A DNA stretch of 64,000 nt, from contig NZ_JBBEXE010000008.1 in NCBI RefSeq assembly GCF_037645805.1, positions 62,001 to 126,000 of the forward strand. The letters are read 5' to 3'. Of the stretch, positions 26,061 through 35,617 are shown piece after piece. Position 1 is the first letter of the stretch, and each line of letters begins with the position of its first letter. The stretch is from Leptobacterium_A meishanense (GTDB taxonomy: Bacteria > Bacteroidota > Bacteroidia > Flavobacteriales > Flavobacteriaceae). Both the position numbers and the translations under genes were made by a program. The notes under the pieces were generated by a model. It had not been told where the DNA came from. It did no database searches and worked only from the letters and a program-made list of their open reading frames with translations.

Positions 26061-26723
26061 TTAGCTTAATCCGTTGTTATAAAACACCAATTTAATAGCA
26101 ATTACATAAGGTGCTATTTCGAGAGCGCAAAGGTACAAAATAAAATAGAACAATCTAGGAAGTATTATTTTTTGGTGGTTTAAGATTGTGAGAATAAAAG
26201 CAATAAAATTTAATGTCAGAAATATGAAAATGACTGTCCACAGAAGTACAGGGCTATTTAAAGGGCTATAAATATAAAGCGCGATAAGAGGAAATATAAT
26301 AATTGCAATGAAGCTTCTGTAGCTTACTTTATGGAAGTTATACTGCTCGGAAAAAGCTTCGGCCATGACTATAGTAGCAATCAATTTCTCAAAATAGTAC
26401 TTAAATAAGACAAAAAGACCTAGAGAAGCGATGATGGTAAAAAGAGGATATGAAACAGGGAGTTTATAATAATCAAAAACAAATTGTGCTAAAAAACCAT
26501 AAATAATAATCTGAACAATGAACAACAGAACATTAAATAGGCTAAAATTTAAATTAACCTCTTTCCCGTATACTTTGAAGTATTTATTAGAAAATAAAAG
26601 TGTAATAAATGTCTGAAAACGTTCTTCAAATAAAATTTTAGAGATAACAATTAATGCACCGCACAAAAGCAGGAGGGATGTTTCTAAGGTATAATATTCG
26701 ATATGCCTGTTAATTATTTCCAC
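26061..26723 (-). CDS. DUF4271 membrane protein
   Basis: A 220-residue protein with about six membrane segments (for example LLLLCGALIVISKILF, YPLFTIIASLGLFVLFKYYF, SPVLLWTVIFIFLTLNFIAFIL) and the FNFHKVSYRSF-like central loop (EQYNFHKVSYRSF) of DUF4271. Function unknown. Its start overlaps the end of the GT39 gene by 14 bases and hemD follows, so the three form one transcript. Confidence 0.82.
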   Translation of the reverse strand: MEIINRHIEYYTLETSLLLLCGALIVISKILFEERFQTFITLLFSNKYFKVYGKEVNLNFSLFNVLLFIVQIIIYGFLAQFVFDYYKLPVSYPLFTIIASLGLFVLFKYYFEKLIATIVMAEAFSEQYNFHKVSYRSFIAIIIFPLIALYIYSPLNSPVLLWTVIFIFLTLNFIAFILTILNHQKIILPRLFYFILYLCALEIAPYVIAIKLVFYNNGLS

Positions 26724-28401
26724 GGAGCGTTTCTATATTAATGATATTCCCCTGAAACCCGAAAGGCATATTATTTTCTGAGATCGTTATCCTGAAAAAT
26801 GGCTCTCCTTCCAATTTCCCCAGCTCTTTCAACTTGGCTTTTACTTTTACAATACTTTTAGCCGGAATAAAGCCGGATGAATGCTTTTTTGAAAGATCTA
26901 TCGCAAGAGTATCTACTCGCCTCTTTTTATCATTCAATGTCAAACCATAGAACTTTAAGTATTCAAATGCAATGTCTTCATTGTATGGGTTATTGATGGT
27001 AAATGATATGGAATCTTTATAGTTTTTAAAATCGTTTTCCTTTAATTGTGCTTTCAATTTTCGCCATGAAATGAAATCATCTATAAAAACTCCTTTCCAT
27101 TTACGCTCTTTGTAATTTCTTATCACTTTTATTACTGAATCAGCGTCTTTAGAATAGGATAAAAAAGCTACTTTTTTATGTTGAAACTTGTATTCAGAAC
27201 TATCTATATCAAATTGATTTTCTCTAAAATGAATTCCATTAAATGAGAATATATCAACTCCTGAATAGAAACTGTACATAGTTGCATCACTATAAGAATT
27301 TTTAAATACTACAGGGAGCCCCTTTGTTTGTTGGTACAGCTCTTTTACCCATTTTTTATTTCCATGAGTTTCATAAGTAATAGGAGAAACTTGTTCATAT
27401 ACTAAGGCAAAACGTAAAAATAATATTGCTATTAAGGAAATACTACTTGTTATAACCAACCATTTCTTAAACTTTTTATGATGTATTGCATATGAAAAGG
27501 CAATGATAATAAGAGGAATACTTACTAATACCGGCCATTGTGCTTGTGTCCTTCTATTAAAAGAGGAAAATAAAAAGAATATAAAAACACCATAAACAAG
27601 ATATTTTAATGCATTGTCAAAAGAGTTTTGTGTTTTGTGTTTAAGAAAAGCCCAATAGATCAATGGAAAGGCTACTCCCATGATACCAAAAAAGCTAGCT
27701 AGGTAGTCTAATGTAAAATTTAATTTATATTGACTATCAGCACGATCTACAAGGTGATACCGTAAAGAAACAAAATCTGTTTCATAAAGCCAGTTTAGAT
27801 GTGGTGCGTACAATAAGATAGCCAATAGGATGGCAGCCCAGAATTTCCGTTTGAGAAGTATTTTAAAGTTTGATAAAATAATGAGTATAATAAAAAGCGC
27901 TGCGTGATATTTACTATACATCATCCCTGCCATACTGATACTTAAGATAATAACAACCCACCAATTCTGTCTGTGCAAAAATTGTTTGTAACCCCATAAA
28001 AAAAGTGCTGCAAAGAAAAATAGAGGGGTATCAGGGAGCATGAAAAAACCATACACATTAAAAAGTGCAACAGAACCGGTAAGAAGACAAAAAAGGATAA
28101 TATGTTTGTACTTAGAAGGGTCATCAATTAATTTCCAAAGCAATATGATTGTTCCTGAAAACAAAAAACTGGCAAAGAAACGAATCCCCAGCTCTCCTTT
28201 AAAAAGAACACTGCCAATTTTTACAAGAAGAGCCACCATTGGTGGATGATCAAAATAACCCCAGCTTAAATGCTGGGAAAAATACCAATAATAAGACTCA
28301 TCAAGAATTAATTCGGTAGCATAACCTTGAACCAGATTAACAATAGTTAAAACAAAAATAAAACTATAAAAAAAATGTACTGGCTTTTGATTTTTATACA
28401 T
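26710..28401 (-). CDS. Glycosyltransferase family 39-like membrane protein
   Basis: A 563-residue inner-membrane protein of the ArnT/PMT type. The first periplasmic loop carries the catalytic acidic residues (TELILDESYYWYFSQHLSWGYFDHPPMVALL: core DESYYW and YFDHPP). About eleven membrane segments are followed by a soluble C-terminal domain of about 200 residues. The family moves a sugar from a polyprenyl phosphate to lipid or protein. A polyprenyl-phosphate mannose synthase-like gene lies divergently next to it and would supply the donor; this link is inferred from position. Confidence 0.85.
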   Translation of the reverse strand: MYKNQKPVHFFYSFIFVLTIVNLVQGYATELILDESYYWYFSQHLSWGYFDHPPMVALLVKIGSVLFKGELGIRFFASFLFSGTIILLWKLIDDPSKYKHIILFCLLTGSVALFNVYGFFMLPDTPLFFFAALFLWGYKQFLHRQNWWVVIILSISMAGMMYSKYHAALFIILIILSNFKILLKRKFWAAILLAILLYAPHLNWLYETDFVSLRYHLVDRADSQYKLNFTLDYLASFFGIMGVAFPLIYWAFLKHKTQNSFDNALKYLVYGVFIFFLFSSFNRRTQAQWPVLVSIPLIIIAFSYAIHHKKFKKWLVITSSISLIAILFLRFALVYEQVSPITYETHGNKKWVKELYQQTKGLPVVFKNSYSDATMYSFYSGVDIFSFNGIHFRENQFDIDSSEYKFQHKKVAFLSYSKDADSVIKVIRNYKERKWKGVFIDDFISWRKLKAQLKENDFKNYKDSISFTINNPYNEDIAFEYLKFYGLTLNDKKRRVDTLAIDLSKKHSSGFIPAKSIVKVKAKLKELGKLEGEPFFRITISENNMPFGFQGNIINIETLRGNN

Positions 28402-28506
28402 AATATGAATTGCATTTCAGCAAAAATACTTATTTATAATCAGGAAATCATCAGCGTTAATTTCTTATTAAATCGATCATTTATTAGCAAAAGCACTTTA
28501 ATAGCT

Positions 28507-28514
28507 TATTTTTG
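28507..28514 (+). promoter_or_regulatory. Putative -7 element for the DPM1-like gene
   Basis: TATTTTTG matches TAnnTTTG and ends 21 bases before the ATG at 28536; this supports that ATG over the TTG at 28530. Confidence 0.45.
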
Positions 28515-28535
28515 TAGACAACTTAATTATTGCAC

Positions 28536-29276
28536 ATGCATTCGGATAGCCTGGTAATTATTCCGACATACAATGAAATTGAGAACATTGAAGGCATTAT
28601 AAAAGCTGTTTTTCAGTCAGAAAAACCATTTCATGTGTTAGTTGTCGATGACAGTTCCCCTGATGGGACAGCTAATCAAGTGAAAAAAATGCAAAAAGAG
28701 TTTCCGGAGCGTTTGTTTCTTGAAGAAAGAAAGAACAAATCGGGTTTGGGGACTGCCTACATACATGGATTTAAATGGGCTCTAAAGCAGGCGTATCACT
28801 ATATTTTTGAAATGGATGCTGATTTTTCCCACAACCCACAAGATTTAATACGCCTTTACAAAGCATGTCATGAAAATGGTGCAGATGTAGCTATAGGTTC
28901 CCGTTATGTAAAAGGGGTTAATGTGGTTAATTGGCCTTTGCACCGTATATTGTTATCGTATGGGGCATCTTTCTATGTAAAACTAATTACCGGAATGAAA
29001 GTGCATGACCCTACTGCTGGGTTTATTTGCTATAAGCGGGCCGTAGTAGAAGCGATAGATCTTGATAAAATTCAATTTATAGGATATGCGTTTCAAATAG
29101 AAATGAAGTTCAGGGCGCATCTCAAAAAGTTTAAAATTGTAGAGGTGCCTATCATTTTTAGAGATAGGGTCAGAGGCACTTCTAAAATGAATGGGAAGAT
29201 TATAAATGAAGCTATTTTTGGCGTATTAGGAATGAAACTAAAAAGTATTTTCAATAAAAAAGCATATTATTCATGA
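28536..29276 (+). CDS. Polyprenol monophosphomannose synthase-like glycosyltransferase
   Basis: A 246-residue GT2 enzyme. The fold opens with LVIIPTYNEIENIEGIIKAV, then VLVVDDSSPDGTA (nucleotide-sugar binding), EMDADFSHNPQDL (the metal-binding DxD type) and VAIGSRYVKGVNV, all typical of Dpm1. It should transfer mannose from GDP-mannose to a polyprenyl phosphate on the cytoplasmic face. The soluble single-domain form lacks a C-terminal membrane anchor. It overlaps pyrC by four bases (ATGA). Confidence 0.92.
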   Translation: MHSDSLVIIPTYNEIENIEGIIKAVFQSEKPFHVLVVDDSSPDGTANQVKKMQKEFPERLFLEERKNKSGLGTAYIHGFKWALKQAYHYIFEMDADFSHNPQDLIRLYKACHENGADVAIGSRYVKGVNVVNWPLHRILLSYGASFYVKLITGMKVHDPTAGFICYKRAVVEAIDLDKIQFIGYAFQIEMKFRAHLKKFKIVEVPIIFRDRVRGTSKMNGKIINEAIFGVLGMKLKSIFNKKAYYS

Positions 29277-30610
29277 ATAAAATACTAATAAAGAATGCTC
29301 ATATTATAAATGAAGGGATTACTTTTAATGGGGATGTGTTAATAGAAGGAGAATATATTAGTAAAGTAGATAAAAGTATATCCGCAGACCATACAATGAA
29401 GGTAATTGATGCAGGAGGGAAGTTCCTTTTACCTGGAATTATAGACGATCAAGTACATTTTCGTGAACCGGGGCTTACCCACAAAGCGACCATTGCTACG
29501 GAAAGCAAAGCGGCTATTGCAGGGGGCATAACTACATTTATGGAACAACCCAATACTGTTCCGCAAACAACTACCATAGAAAAATTAGAAGAAAAGTTTG
29601 CCATAGCTGCTAATACGTCGTACGCTAACTACTCATTCATGTTCGGAGGAACTAATGATAATTTAGAGGAACTAAAAAAACTTCCAAAAAAATCTTGTGC
29701 AGGAGTAAAATTGTTTTTAGGTTCATCTACCGGAAATATGTTAGTAGATGATGAATCAGTCTTAGAAAAGATATTTTCAAATACAGAAATGGTCATCTCT
29801 GCACATTGTGAAGATGAAAGTACCATAAGAACAAATTTGGAGAAATATGAAGCTATATACGGTGATAACATCCCTATAAAATACCATCCGATAATACGAA
29901 GTGAGGAAGCATGTTATTTATCATCTTCAAGAGCAATTGCACTAGCAAAAAGGACCGGGGCACGATTGCATGTATTTCACGTATCAACGGAAAAGGAAAC
30001 CCATCTTTTTCGAAATGATATTCCATTAAAAGAAAAAAAGATCACTGCAGAAGCCTGTATTCACCATCTTTGGTTTACAGAGGATGATTATGAAACAAAA
30101 GGAACACTTATAAAGTGGAACCCTGCAGTTAAAAAAGTGACAGATAGAACAGCATTGTGGGATGCCTTGTTGGATGACCGTATTGATATTATTGCTACAG
30201 ACCATGCCCCGCATACACTTGAAGAAAAACAACAACCATATACTTCAGCACCCTCAGGAGGGCCTTTAGTACAACATGCGTTTCCTGCTATGTTGGAGAA
30301 ACATAAAGAAGGTAAAATAACATTAGAGAAGATTGTAGAAAAGATGTGCCATAATCCAGCTATCTTGTTTCAAATAAAAAATAGGGGATATATAAGGGAA
30401 GGGTATTATGCAGATATGGTGTTGGTAGATTTAAATGCTCCTTGGACAGTATCTGAAGAGAACATTTTGTACAAATGTGGTTGGTCGCCCTTTGAAGAGG
30501 CTACATTCACCTCAAAAATTACTCATACATTTGTGAATGGAAACCTGGCATATGAAAATGGAACATTTTCTGAGATCAAAAACGCAAAACGGCTTGAATT
30601 TAACCGATAA
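29273..30610 (+). CDS. pyrC: Dihydroorotase
   Basis: A 445-residue amidohydrolase making dihydroorotate in pyrimidine synthesis. The metal-site regions are VHFREPGLTHKA near residue 61, the carbamylated-lysine strand GVKLFLGSSTGN near 143, SAHCED, HVFHVSTEKE and ATDHAPHTLEEK. The first zinc histidine of the usual HxH is glutamine here (DDQVHFREPG); I recall the same form in other Bacteroidota dihydroorotases, so it may be a lineage trait. Coupled to the DPM1-like gene upstream (ATGA) and to the lipoprotein gene downstream (TAATG). Confidence 0.9.
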   Translation: MNKILIKNAHIINEGITFNGDVLIEGEYISKVDKSISADHTMKVIDAGGKFLLPGIIDDQVHFREPGLTHKATIATESKAAIAGGITTFMEQPNTVPQTTTIEKLEEKFAIAANTSYANYSFMFGGTNDNLEELKKLPKKSCAGVKLFLGSSTGNMLVDDESVLEKIFSNTEMVISAHCEDESTIRTNLEKYEAIYGDNIPIKYHPIIRSEEACYLSSSRAIALAKRTGARLHVFHVSTEKETHLFRNDIPLKEKKITAEACIHHLWFTEDDYETKGTLIKWNPAVKKVTDRTALWDALLDDRIDIIATDHAPHTLEEKQQPYTSAPSGGPLVQHAFPAMLEKHKEGKITLEKIVEKMCHNPAILFQIKNRGYIREGYYADMVLVDLNAPWTVSEENILYKCGWSPFEEATFTSKITHTFVNGNLAYENGTFSEIKNAKRLEFNR

Positions 30611-31020
30611 TGAAAAACTTGGTATATAGTTTATTGTGTATTACAGTAATAATTTCATGTAAAGAAGAGGTGGTAGAGAAACCTGAAGACCTCATTAGTG
30701 AAGATAAAATGGTTGAAATCATATACGATTTAGCCATTTTTAATGCAGCAAAAGGAATTAGTATTGCGAAGTTGGAAGAAGGGAATGTGAAATTGGAGAC
30801 GTTTATCTATGAACGTTATCATATTGATAGCACCCGGTTTGCTAATAGCAGCATCTATTATGCATCGGAGCCGGAAATACATTTGGGAATTTATAAAAAA
30901 GTAGAAGAACGCTTGAATAAATACAATGATGTATTAAAAAAAGCGGAAGAAGAACGGCGCAAACTAAAAGACTCGACTCAAAAAATAGTGAGGGACAGTA
31001 TTAAATTGATTAAAAATTGA
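30610..31020 (+). CDS. DUF4296 lipoprotein
   Basis: A 136-residue lipoprotein: signal MKNLVYSLLCITVIISC with lipobox Cys at 17, then a helical domain (LISEDKMVEIIYDLAIFNAAKGI, YERYHIDSTRFANSSIYYASEPE) that matches DUF4296, and a charged coiled C-terminus. Function unknown. The start overlaps the pyrC stop by one base; the trio DPM1-pyrC-DUF4296 is a recurring flavobacterial order. Confidence 0.85.
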   Translation: MKNLVYSLLCITVIISCKEEVVEKPEDLISEDKMVEIIYDLAIFNAAKGISIAKLEEGNVKLETFIYERYHIDSTRFANSSIYYASEPEIHLGIYKKVEERLNKYNDVLKKAEEERRKLKDSTQKIVRDSIKLIKN

Positions 31021-31021
31021 A

Positions 31022-32017
31022 TTAATATCTGCTACAAATAATTTCAATTGTTTTTGAAAGAGGTTTGAAATCAAACTCTATTGCCTTCTTTATTTTTTCA
31101 CTGCTATAATAATTGCTTCTGAATGCTGCATGTACAGAAGCCTTTGTAAAGGTCCGTTTGGATCCTGTAAAAAAACTTTTCAGCCAATCTATATAACACA
31201 AAACATATAATATAAAAAATGGAGCCTTTTTATATGGAGGGACTTTCCCAAATTTTTCAGCAATTGTTGTAAATAACTTTTTAAAACTCCAATTTTCACT
31301 CACAAGAATAAATCGGTCGTTCTTTATAGCACTTTTCATCAATGTAACCATGGCAATAACCACATCTTCAACATCTACAAATCCGGTGATACCGGTAGTA
31401 TAAAATTTCATTCCGTTATGAATTCGCTTGAAGATTTTACCACTTCCTTTATTCCAGGATCCGGCTCCAAGAATTATCCCGGGATTCACAATTACCACAT
31501 CTATTCCTTCTTGAGAAGCACGCCATACCTCCATTTCAGCCCCGTGTTTAGAGATTGCATATGCATTGTTTTTTGCTTCTGGGTTCCAAGGGGTCTTTTC
31601 AGTGATTGGTTTTTTGTCAAGGGTTTTGCCAAGCGCAGCGATAGAGCTTGTATAACATAGTTTTTTTATATTATTGGCGATACATAGGTTGACAATATTG
31701 GAGGTACCTTCTATGTTTACCTTACGCATTTTGAAATAATCTTTTGGATCAAATGAAATCAATGCTGCTGTATGATAAACGTATGTAATATTCTTAAATG
31801 CCTTAGTAAGTTTAGGAAGGTCATTAATATCAGCTTCTACCCATTCGATTTTTGAAAAAAGCTTTTCTACATCTTCTGTGAAGAAAGCAAAAATAAGCTT
31901 TACAGTATTTAAATCACTATCTTTTCTATGAATAGCCCTCACATATTGTCCATCAGCAGTGAGTTTGTACAATAAATGAGCACCTACCAAGCCTGTTCCT
32001 CCAGTTACTAATACCAT
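31022..32017 (-). CDS. NAD-dependent epimerase/dehydratase family protein
   Basis: A 331-residue extended short-chain dehydrogenase. The nucleotide-binding motif VTGGTGLVGAHL is at the N-terminus, followed by VYHTAALISFDP, TSSIAALG, and the catalytic YAISKHGAE (Tyr-x-x-x-Lys). The pattern suggests a 3-beta-hydroxysteroid-dehydrogenase-like or dihydroflavonol-reductase-like reductase; the substrate cannot be told. It ends two bases from the convergent DUF4296 gene. Confidence 0.87.
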   Translation of the reverse strand: MVLVTGGTGLVGAHLLYKLTADGQYVRAIHRKDSDLNTVKLIFAFFTEDVEKLFSKIEWVEADINDLPKLTKAFKNITYVYHTAALISFDPKDYFKMRKVNIEGTSNIVNLCIANNIKKLCYTSSIAALGKTLDKKPITEKTPWNPEAKNNAYAISKHGAEMEVWRASQEGIDVVIVNPGIILGAGSWNKGSGKIFKRIHNGMKFYTTGITGFVDVEDVVIAMVTLMKSAIKNDRFILVSENWSFKKLFTTIAEKFGKVPPYKKAPFFILYVLCYIDWLKSFFTGSKRTFTKASVHAAFRSNYYSSEKIKKAIEFDFKPLSKTIEIICSRY

Positions 32018-32179
32018 ACTGCTAAATTAGGGTTAAAAGCAATCAGATAAAAATAAATAAGCGAACCTAAGTGGATCTCACAGATTTCTTGAAATTGTGA
32101 AGGTTAAACAAAAAATAGCAATTCGTTATATGTATCCACTCTTTTTCTTTTTATTCTTCTTCTTTTTTAGCAATCCCAT

Positions 32180-32187
32180 TATCTTTG
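32180..32187 (+). promoter_or_regulatory. Putative -7 element for tyrS
   Basis: TATCTTTG matches TAnnTTTG, 27 bases before the ATG at 32215. An in-frame TTG at 32185 falls inside this element and so cannot be the start. Confidence 0.45.
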
Positions 32188-32214
32188 CGTTTGATCATTA
32201 TAAATAAAACTAAG

Positions 32215-33510
32215 ATGCCAAAGAATTTTGTTGAGGAACTGCGCTGGAGAGGGATGATACATGATGTCATGCCCGGAACGGAAGAACACTTATTGGAAGG
32301 AATGAGAGCTGCTTATGTGGGGATTGACCCTACGGCCGATTCCCTTCATATCGGACATTTAGTAGGCGTAATGATGTTGCGACATTTTCAGTTGTGTGGG
32401 CACAAACCTTATGCATTGGTTGGTGGTGCTACGGGAATGATCGGTGATCCGTCAGGAAAATCAAATGAACGGAATTTATTGGATGAGGCAGCCCTCCGCC
32501 ATAACCAAGAAGCTATTAAAAAACAATTGGCCAAGTTTCTTGATTTTGATTCGGAAGCTTCCAATGCGGCAAAACTGGTAAATAACTATGACTGGATGAA
32601 AGATATTTCCTTTCTTTCATTTATCAGGGATGTGGGCAAGCATATTACCGTTAATTACATGATGGCAAAAGACTCCGTTAAAAAACGCTTATCTTCTGAT
32701 GATGCCGAAGGGATGTCATTTACTGAGTTTAGCTATCAACTCGTTCAAGGGTATGATTTTTTACACTTATACAGAGAAGGGGGATGCTCATTTCAAATGG
32801 GCGGGAGTGACCAATGGGGAAACATTACCACAGGAACTGAACTCATTCGGAGAATTGCAAATGGAAAGGCGTATGCACTTACCTGCCCATTAATCACCAA
32901 GGCAGATGGCACCAAATTTGGAAAAACAGAAGGGGGCAATGTATGGTTAAGCCCTGAGAGGACATCACCTTATAAATTCTATCAATATTGGTTAAATGTT
33001 TCTGATGAAGATGCGGAGAAATACATAAAAATATTTACTTTTTTAACAAAAGAAGAAATAGAAGAATTGGTCACATCACATAAAGAAGCCCCTCACCAAA
33101 GATCCTTACAAAAGCGTTTAGCAGAAGAAATTACAGTAATGGTTCATTCTAAAGAAGAACTTGAAAATGCTATAAAGGCATCCGAAATATTATTTGGAAA
33201 TTCTACATCGGAAGACTTAAAAAGCTTAAATGAACAAACTTTTCTAGATGTTTTTGAGGGAGTACCACAAGCAACGGTATCGAAAGCAATGATTGAAGAA
33301 GGGATAGACATTGTTGCAGCCTTGGCAGAAAAGACAGGGTTTTTAAAATCAAATGGGGAAGCTAGGCGGGCATTAAAAGAGAATTCCATCTCTGTAAATA
33401 AAGAAAAGGTGCGAGAAGGGCATATCATTACCTCATCTGAACTTATAAACGATAAATATATACTGTTACAGCGTGGAAAGAAAAATTACTTTATTCTCGC
33501 TGCTTCCTAA
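32215..33510 (+). CDS. tyrS: Tyrosyl-tRNA synthetase
   Basis: A 431-residue class I synthetase attaching tyrosine to tRNA-Tyr. N-terminus FVEELRWRGMIHDVMPGTEE, GIDPTADSLHIGHLVGVMML with the HIGH motif, the Tyr-binding GGSDQWGNITTG, and KFGKTEGGNVWL in place of KMSKS. A C-terminal S4 RNA-binding domain is visible (SNGEARRALKENSISVNKEKV). The ATG at 32215 gives the normal length. Confidence 0.96.
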   Translation: MPKNFVEELRWRGMIHDVMPGTEEHLLEGMRAAYVGIDPTADSLHIGHLVGVMMLRHFQLCGHKPYALVGGATGMIGDPSGKSNERNLLDEAALRHNQEAIKKQLAKFLDFDSEASNAAKLVNNYDWMKDISFLSFIRDVGKHITVNYMMAKDSVKKRLSSDDAEGMSFTEFSYQLVQGYDFLHLYREGGCSFQMGGSDQWGNITTGTELIRRIANGKAYALTCPLITKADGTKFGKTEGGNVWLSPERTSPYKFYQYWLNVSDEDAEKYIKIFTFLTKEEIEELVTSHKEAPHQRSLQKRLAEEITVMVHSKEELENAIKASEILFGNSTSEDLKSLNEQTFLDVFEGVPQATVSKAMIEEGIDIVAALAEKTGFLKSNGEARRALKENSISVNKEKVREGHIITSSELINDKYILLQRGKKNYFILAAS

Positions 33511-33516
33511 AAAGGG

Positions 33517-33900
33517 TTAGTGAGGGATATTATCAAATTGATCATGCCGTATCCGTACTGCATGGATAGAAAAAGTGATCAGCAAACCGATGGATATGAA
33601 TAGGCTAATGGTCCCTGCCAGCATAAAAATAGTTGCTACCCCTTTTATAAGTGTGATATAGTTTCGGATCCCGGCCGTAATCCCTGCAATGACCATAGTC
33701 CCCGCAGCAAGGTATAACCCTACCATGGCCTTGGTCAATAAGCTTAATTGCTTTAGTTTTTTAGCTGTCAGGTCAGGGTTGGTATTCTCCTTAATAAGTT
33801 TGGAGATTTCATTACTGAGTGCTATCAACATGTTGGACGTTGATAATATGAGGAGGGCTATTCCGGGTAATATGGTGATGGGGACGTACCAGTTATCCAT
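33517..33900 (-). CDS. DUF2721 family membrane protein
   Basis: A 127-residue protein with three membrane segments: ITILPGIALLILSTSNMLIAL, MVGLYLAAGTMVIAGITAG and ATIFMLAGTISLFISIGLLI, separated by a charged helix. The layout and the LLILSTSNMLIALSNEI stretch fit DUF2721. Function unknown. It follows the glutamate-synthase-like gene by 11 bases and is probably cotranscribed. Confidence 0.75.
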   Translation of the reverse strand: MDNWYVPITILPGIALLILSTSNMLIALSNEISKLIKENTNPDLTAKKLKQLSLLTKAMVGLYLAAGTMVIAGITAGIRNYITLIKGVATIFMLAGTISLFISIGLLITFSIHAVRIRHDQFDNIPH

Positions 33901-33911
33901 ATGGATTTTTA

Positions 33912-35531
33912 TTAGTGATTAACGATACCAGCATACGAAATTCCGGTTAAACGGTGCATGTCATAGTTGAAGGTGGAGAGGTCTTCTCTACTAAACTTTG
34001 AAATAGTATTATGCCCGCAAGCCCGGGCAATAACCTTAATAAGGTCATTTGTGGCATTAAAATAATTATAAAGTTGTTTTGCAGAAGATTCGATAATAAG
34101 CCTAGTCCGCAAGGACTCTTTTTGAGTAGCAATACCTACAGGACAATTGTTCGTGCCACAAGCCCGCATACCCAAACAACCGATGGCCTGTAATGCGGAA
34201 TTAGAAACAGCAATAGCATCTGCCCCTAACATAAGTGCTTTTGTAAAATCTTCTGCAATCCGGAGCCCTCCGGTAATAACAAGTGTAATATCTGTAGCCT
34301 TTTGTTCATCCAAATATTTTCGAGTTCTTACCAAAGCAGGAATGGTAGGGATATTAATATTATCTCTTAAGATAGTGGGCGCAGAACCTGTACCTCCGCC
34401 TCGTCCATCAAGGATGATGTAATCTACACCCACATCTAGGGCAAATTGAATATCTTTTTCTATGTGGCTTGCTGCTATCTTAAAACCAATAGGGATACCT
34501 CCGGTTCGTTCTCGTACTTTTTCTGCAAATGCTTTAAAATCTTCCACACCATGAAAATCAGGAAAAGTTGCCGGTGAAATAGCTGTTTCTCCTTTTTTCA
34601 ACCCTCTTACCCGTGCAATTTCCTCACTTACTTTGTTTCCTGGCAAATGCCCACCAGTACCTGTTTTGGCCCCTTGTCCTCCCTTAAAATGAAATGCTTG
34701 TACGTTATCGAGCTTATCCCATGAAAACCCAAATTGAGCAGACGCCAACTCATAAAAGTATTTTGAGTTGTTTTGCTGCTCTTCCGGGAGCATGCCCCCT
34801 TCTCCGGAACAAATGCCCGTTCCGGCCATTTCAGCCCCTTTTGAAAGCGCTATTTTGGCCTCTCTGGAAAGTGCACCAAAACTCATGTCTGAGACAAAAA
34901 GAGGGATGTCTAAAATAAGTGGTTTTTTAGCTCTTGGACCAATAGCAACCTTAGTGGCAACCGCCTCTTCATCCAACAATGGCCTTGAAGCCAATTGTGC
35001 AGGTAAAAATTGGATGTCGTTCCATTGGGGAAGAGTGTTTCTGTCCACTCCCATTGAAGCTGAAAATCCATGGTGACCAATATTTTTCAAGCCGTTTTTG
35101 GCCAATTCTTTAATATACCCGGTGTAAGGTTCAGTGTCTTCAGGATGTGTGTCGGCATAGGTTCCCAAATAATCATTTCTATTAAAAGGCTGGGGATGTG
35201 ATTTTTCAAATTCCGTAATTTCATTTTCATCAATCAAGAGGGAACCACCTTCTATGTATTCTTTAAATTTATGAAGTTGTTCATCATTGTTATATTCGCT
35301 GATCCCTGTATCATACCGGTAATCCCATCCATGGACCCCACAAATGAGGTTTTGTCCATCGATATGGCCATCAGCAAGTAAAGCGCCTCTGTGATGGCAT
35401 CGCCCGTAGAGTACAGATATCCCTTTTTCATGCTTTATAATGACTAAATCGGTATTCTTTACCAAAGCATACGCAGGGTTTTTTTCTTTTAGTGAACTTA
35501 TTTTTGCAATTTCAATCAGCTTCTTTGACAT
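33912..35531 (-). CDS. Rieske-glutamate synthase domain fusion
   Basis: A 539-residue protein. The first about 100 residues are a Rieske domain with intact ligands (GRCHHRGALL, then LICGVHGWDYRYDTG). The rest is the FMN/Fe-S barrel of the glutamate synthase large subunit: DMSFGALSREAKIALSKGAEMA, GQGAKTGTGGHLPG, DGRGGGTGSAPT, then CGTNNCPVGIATQ, where the cysteines of the 3Fe-4S region lie. The amidotransferase half is missing, so it is not a normal GOGAT; it may be an FMN oxidoreductase fed through the Rieske centre. Cytoplasmic, no signal peptide. Confidence 0.87.
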   Translation of the reverse strand: MSKKLIEIAKISSLKEKNPAYALVKNTDLVIIKHEKGISVLYGRCHHRGALLADGHIDGQNLICGVHGWDYRYDTGISEYNNDEQLHKFKEYIEGGSLLIDENEITEFEKSHPQPFNRNDYLGTYADTHPEDTEPYTGYIKELAKNGLKNIGHHGFSASMGVDRNTLPQWNDIQFLPAQLASRPLLDEEAVATKVAIGPRAKKPLILDIPLFVSDMSFGALSREAKIALSKGAEMAGTGICSGEGGMLPEEQQNNSKYFYELASAQFGFSWDKLDNVQAFHFKGGQGAKTGTGGHLPGNKVSEEIARVRGLKKGETAISPATFPDFHGVEDFKAFAEKVRERTGGIPIGFKIAASHIEKDIQFALDVGVDYIILDGRGGGTGSAPTILRDNINIPTIPALVRTRKYLDEQKATDITLVITGGLRIAEDFTKALMLGADAIAVSNSALQAIGCLGMRACGTNNCPVGIATQKESLRTRLIIESSAKQLYNYFNATNDLIKVIARACGHNTISKFSREDLSTFNYDMHRLTGISYAGIVNH

Positions 35532-35617
35532 TTAGAAAAAGTATATGTTAGTAGTCTTGTAAGTTACTATTTTATGTCGGAATAGATGAGTGGTAATTAC
35601 ATTTGCTTAATTATGGA

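Noticed and set aside
33689..35076. Reading frames antisense to the glutamate-synthase-like gene
   Set aside because: No family resemblance; composition is explained by the sense gene.
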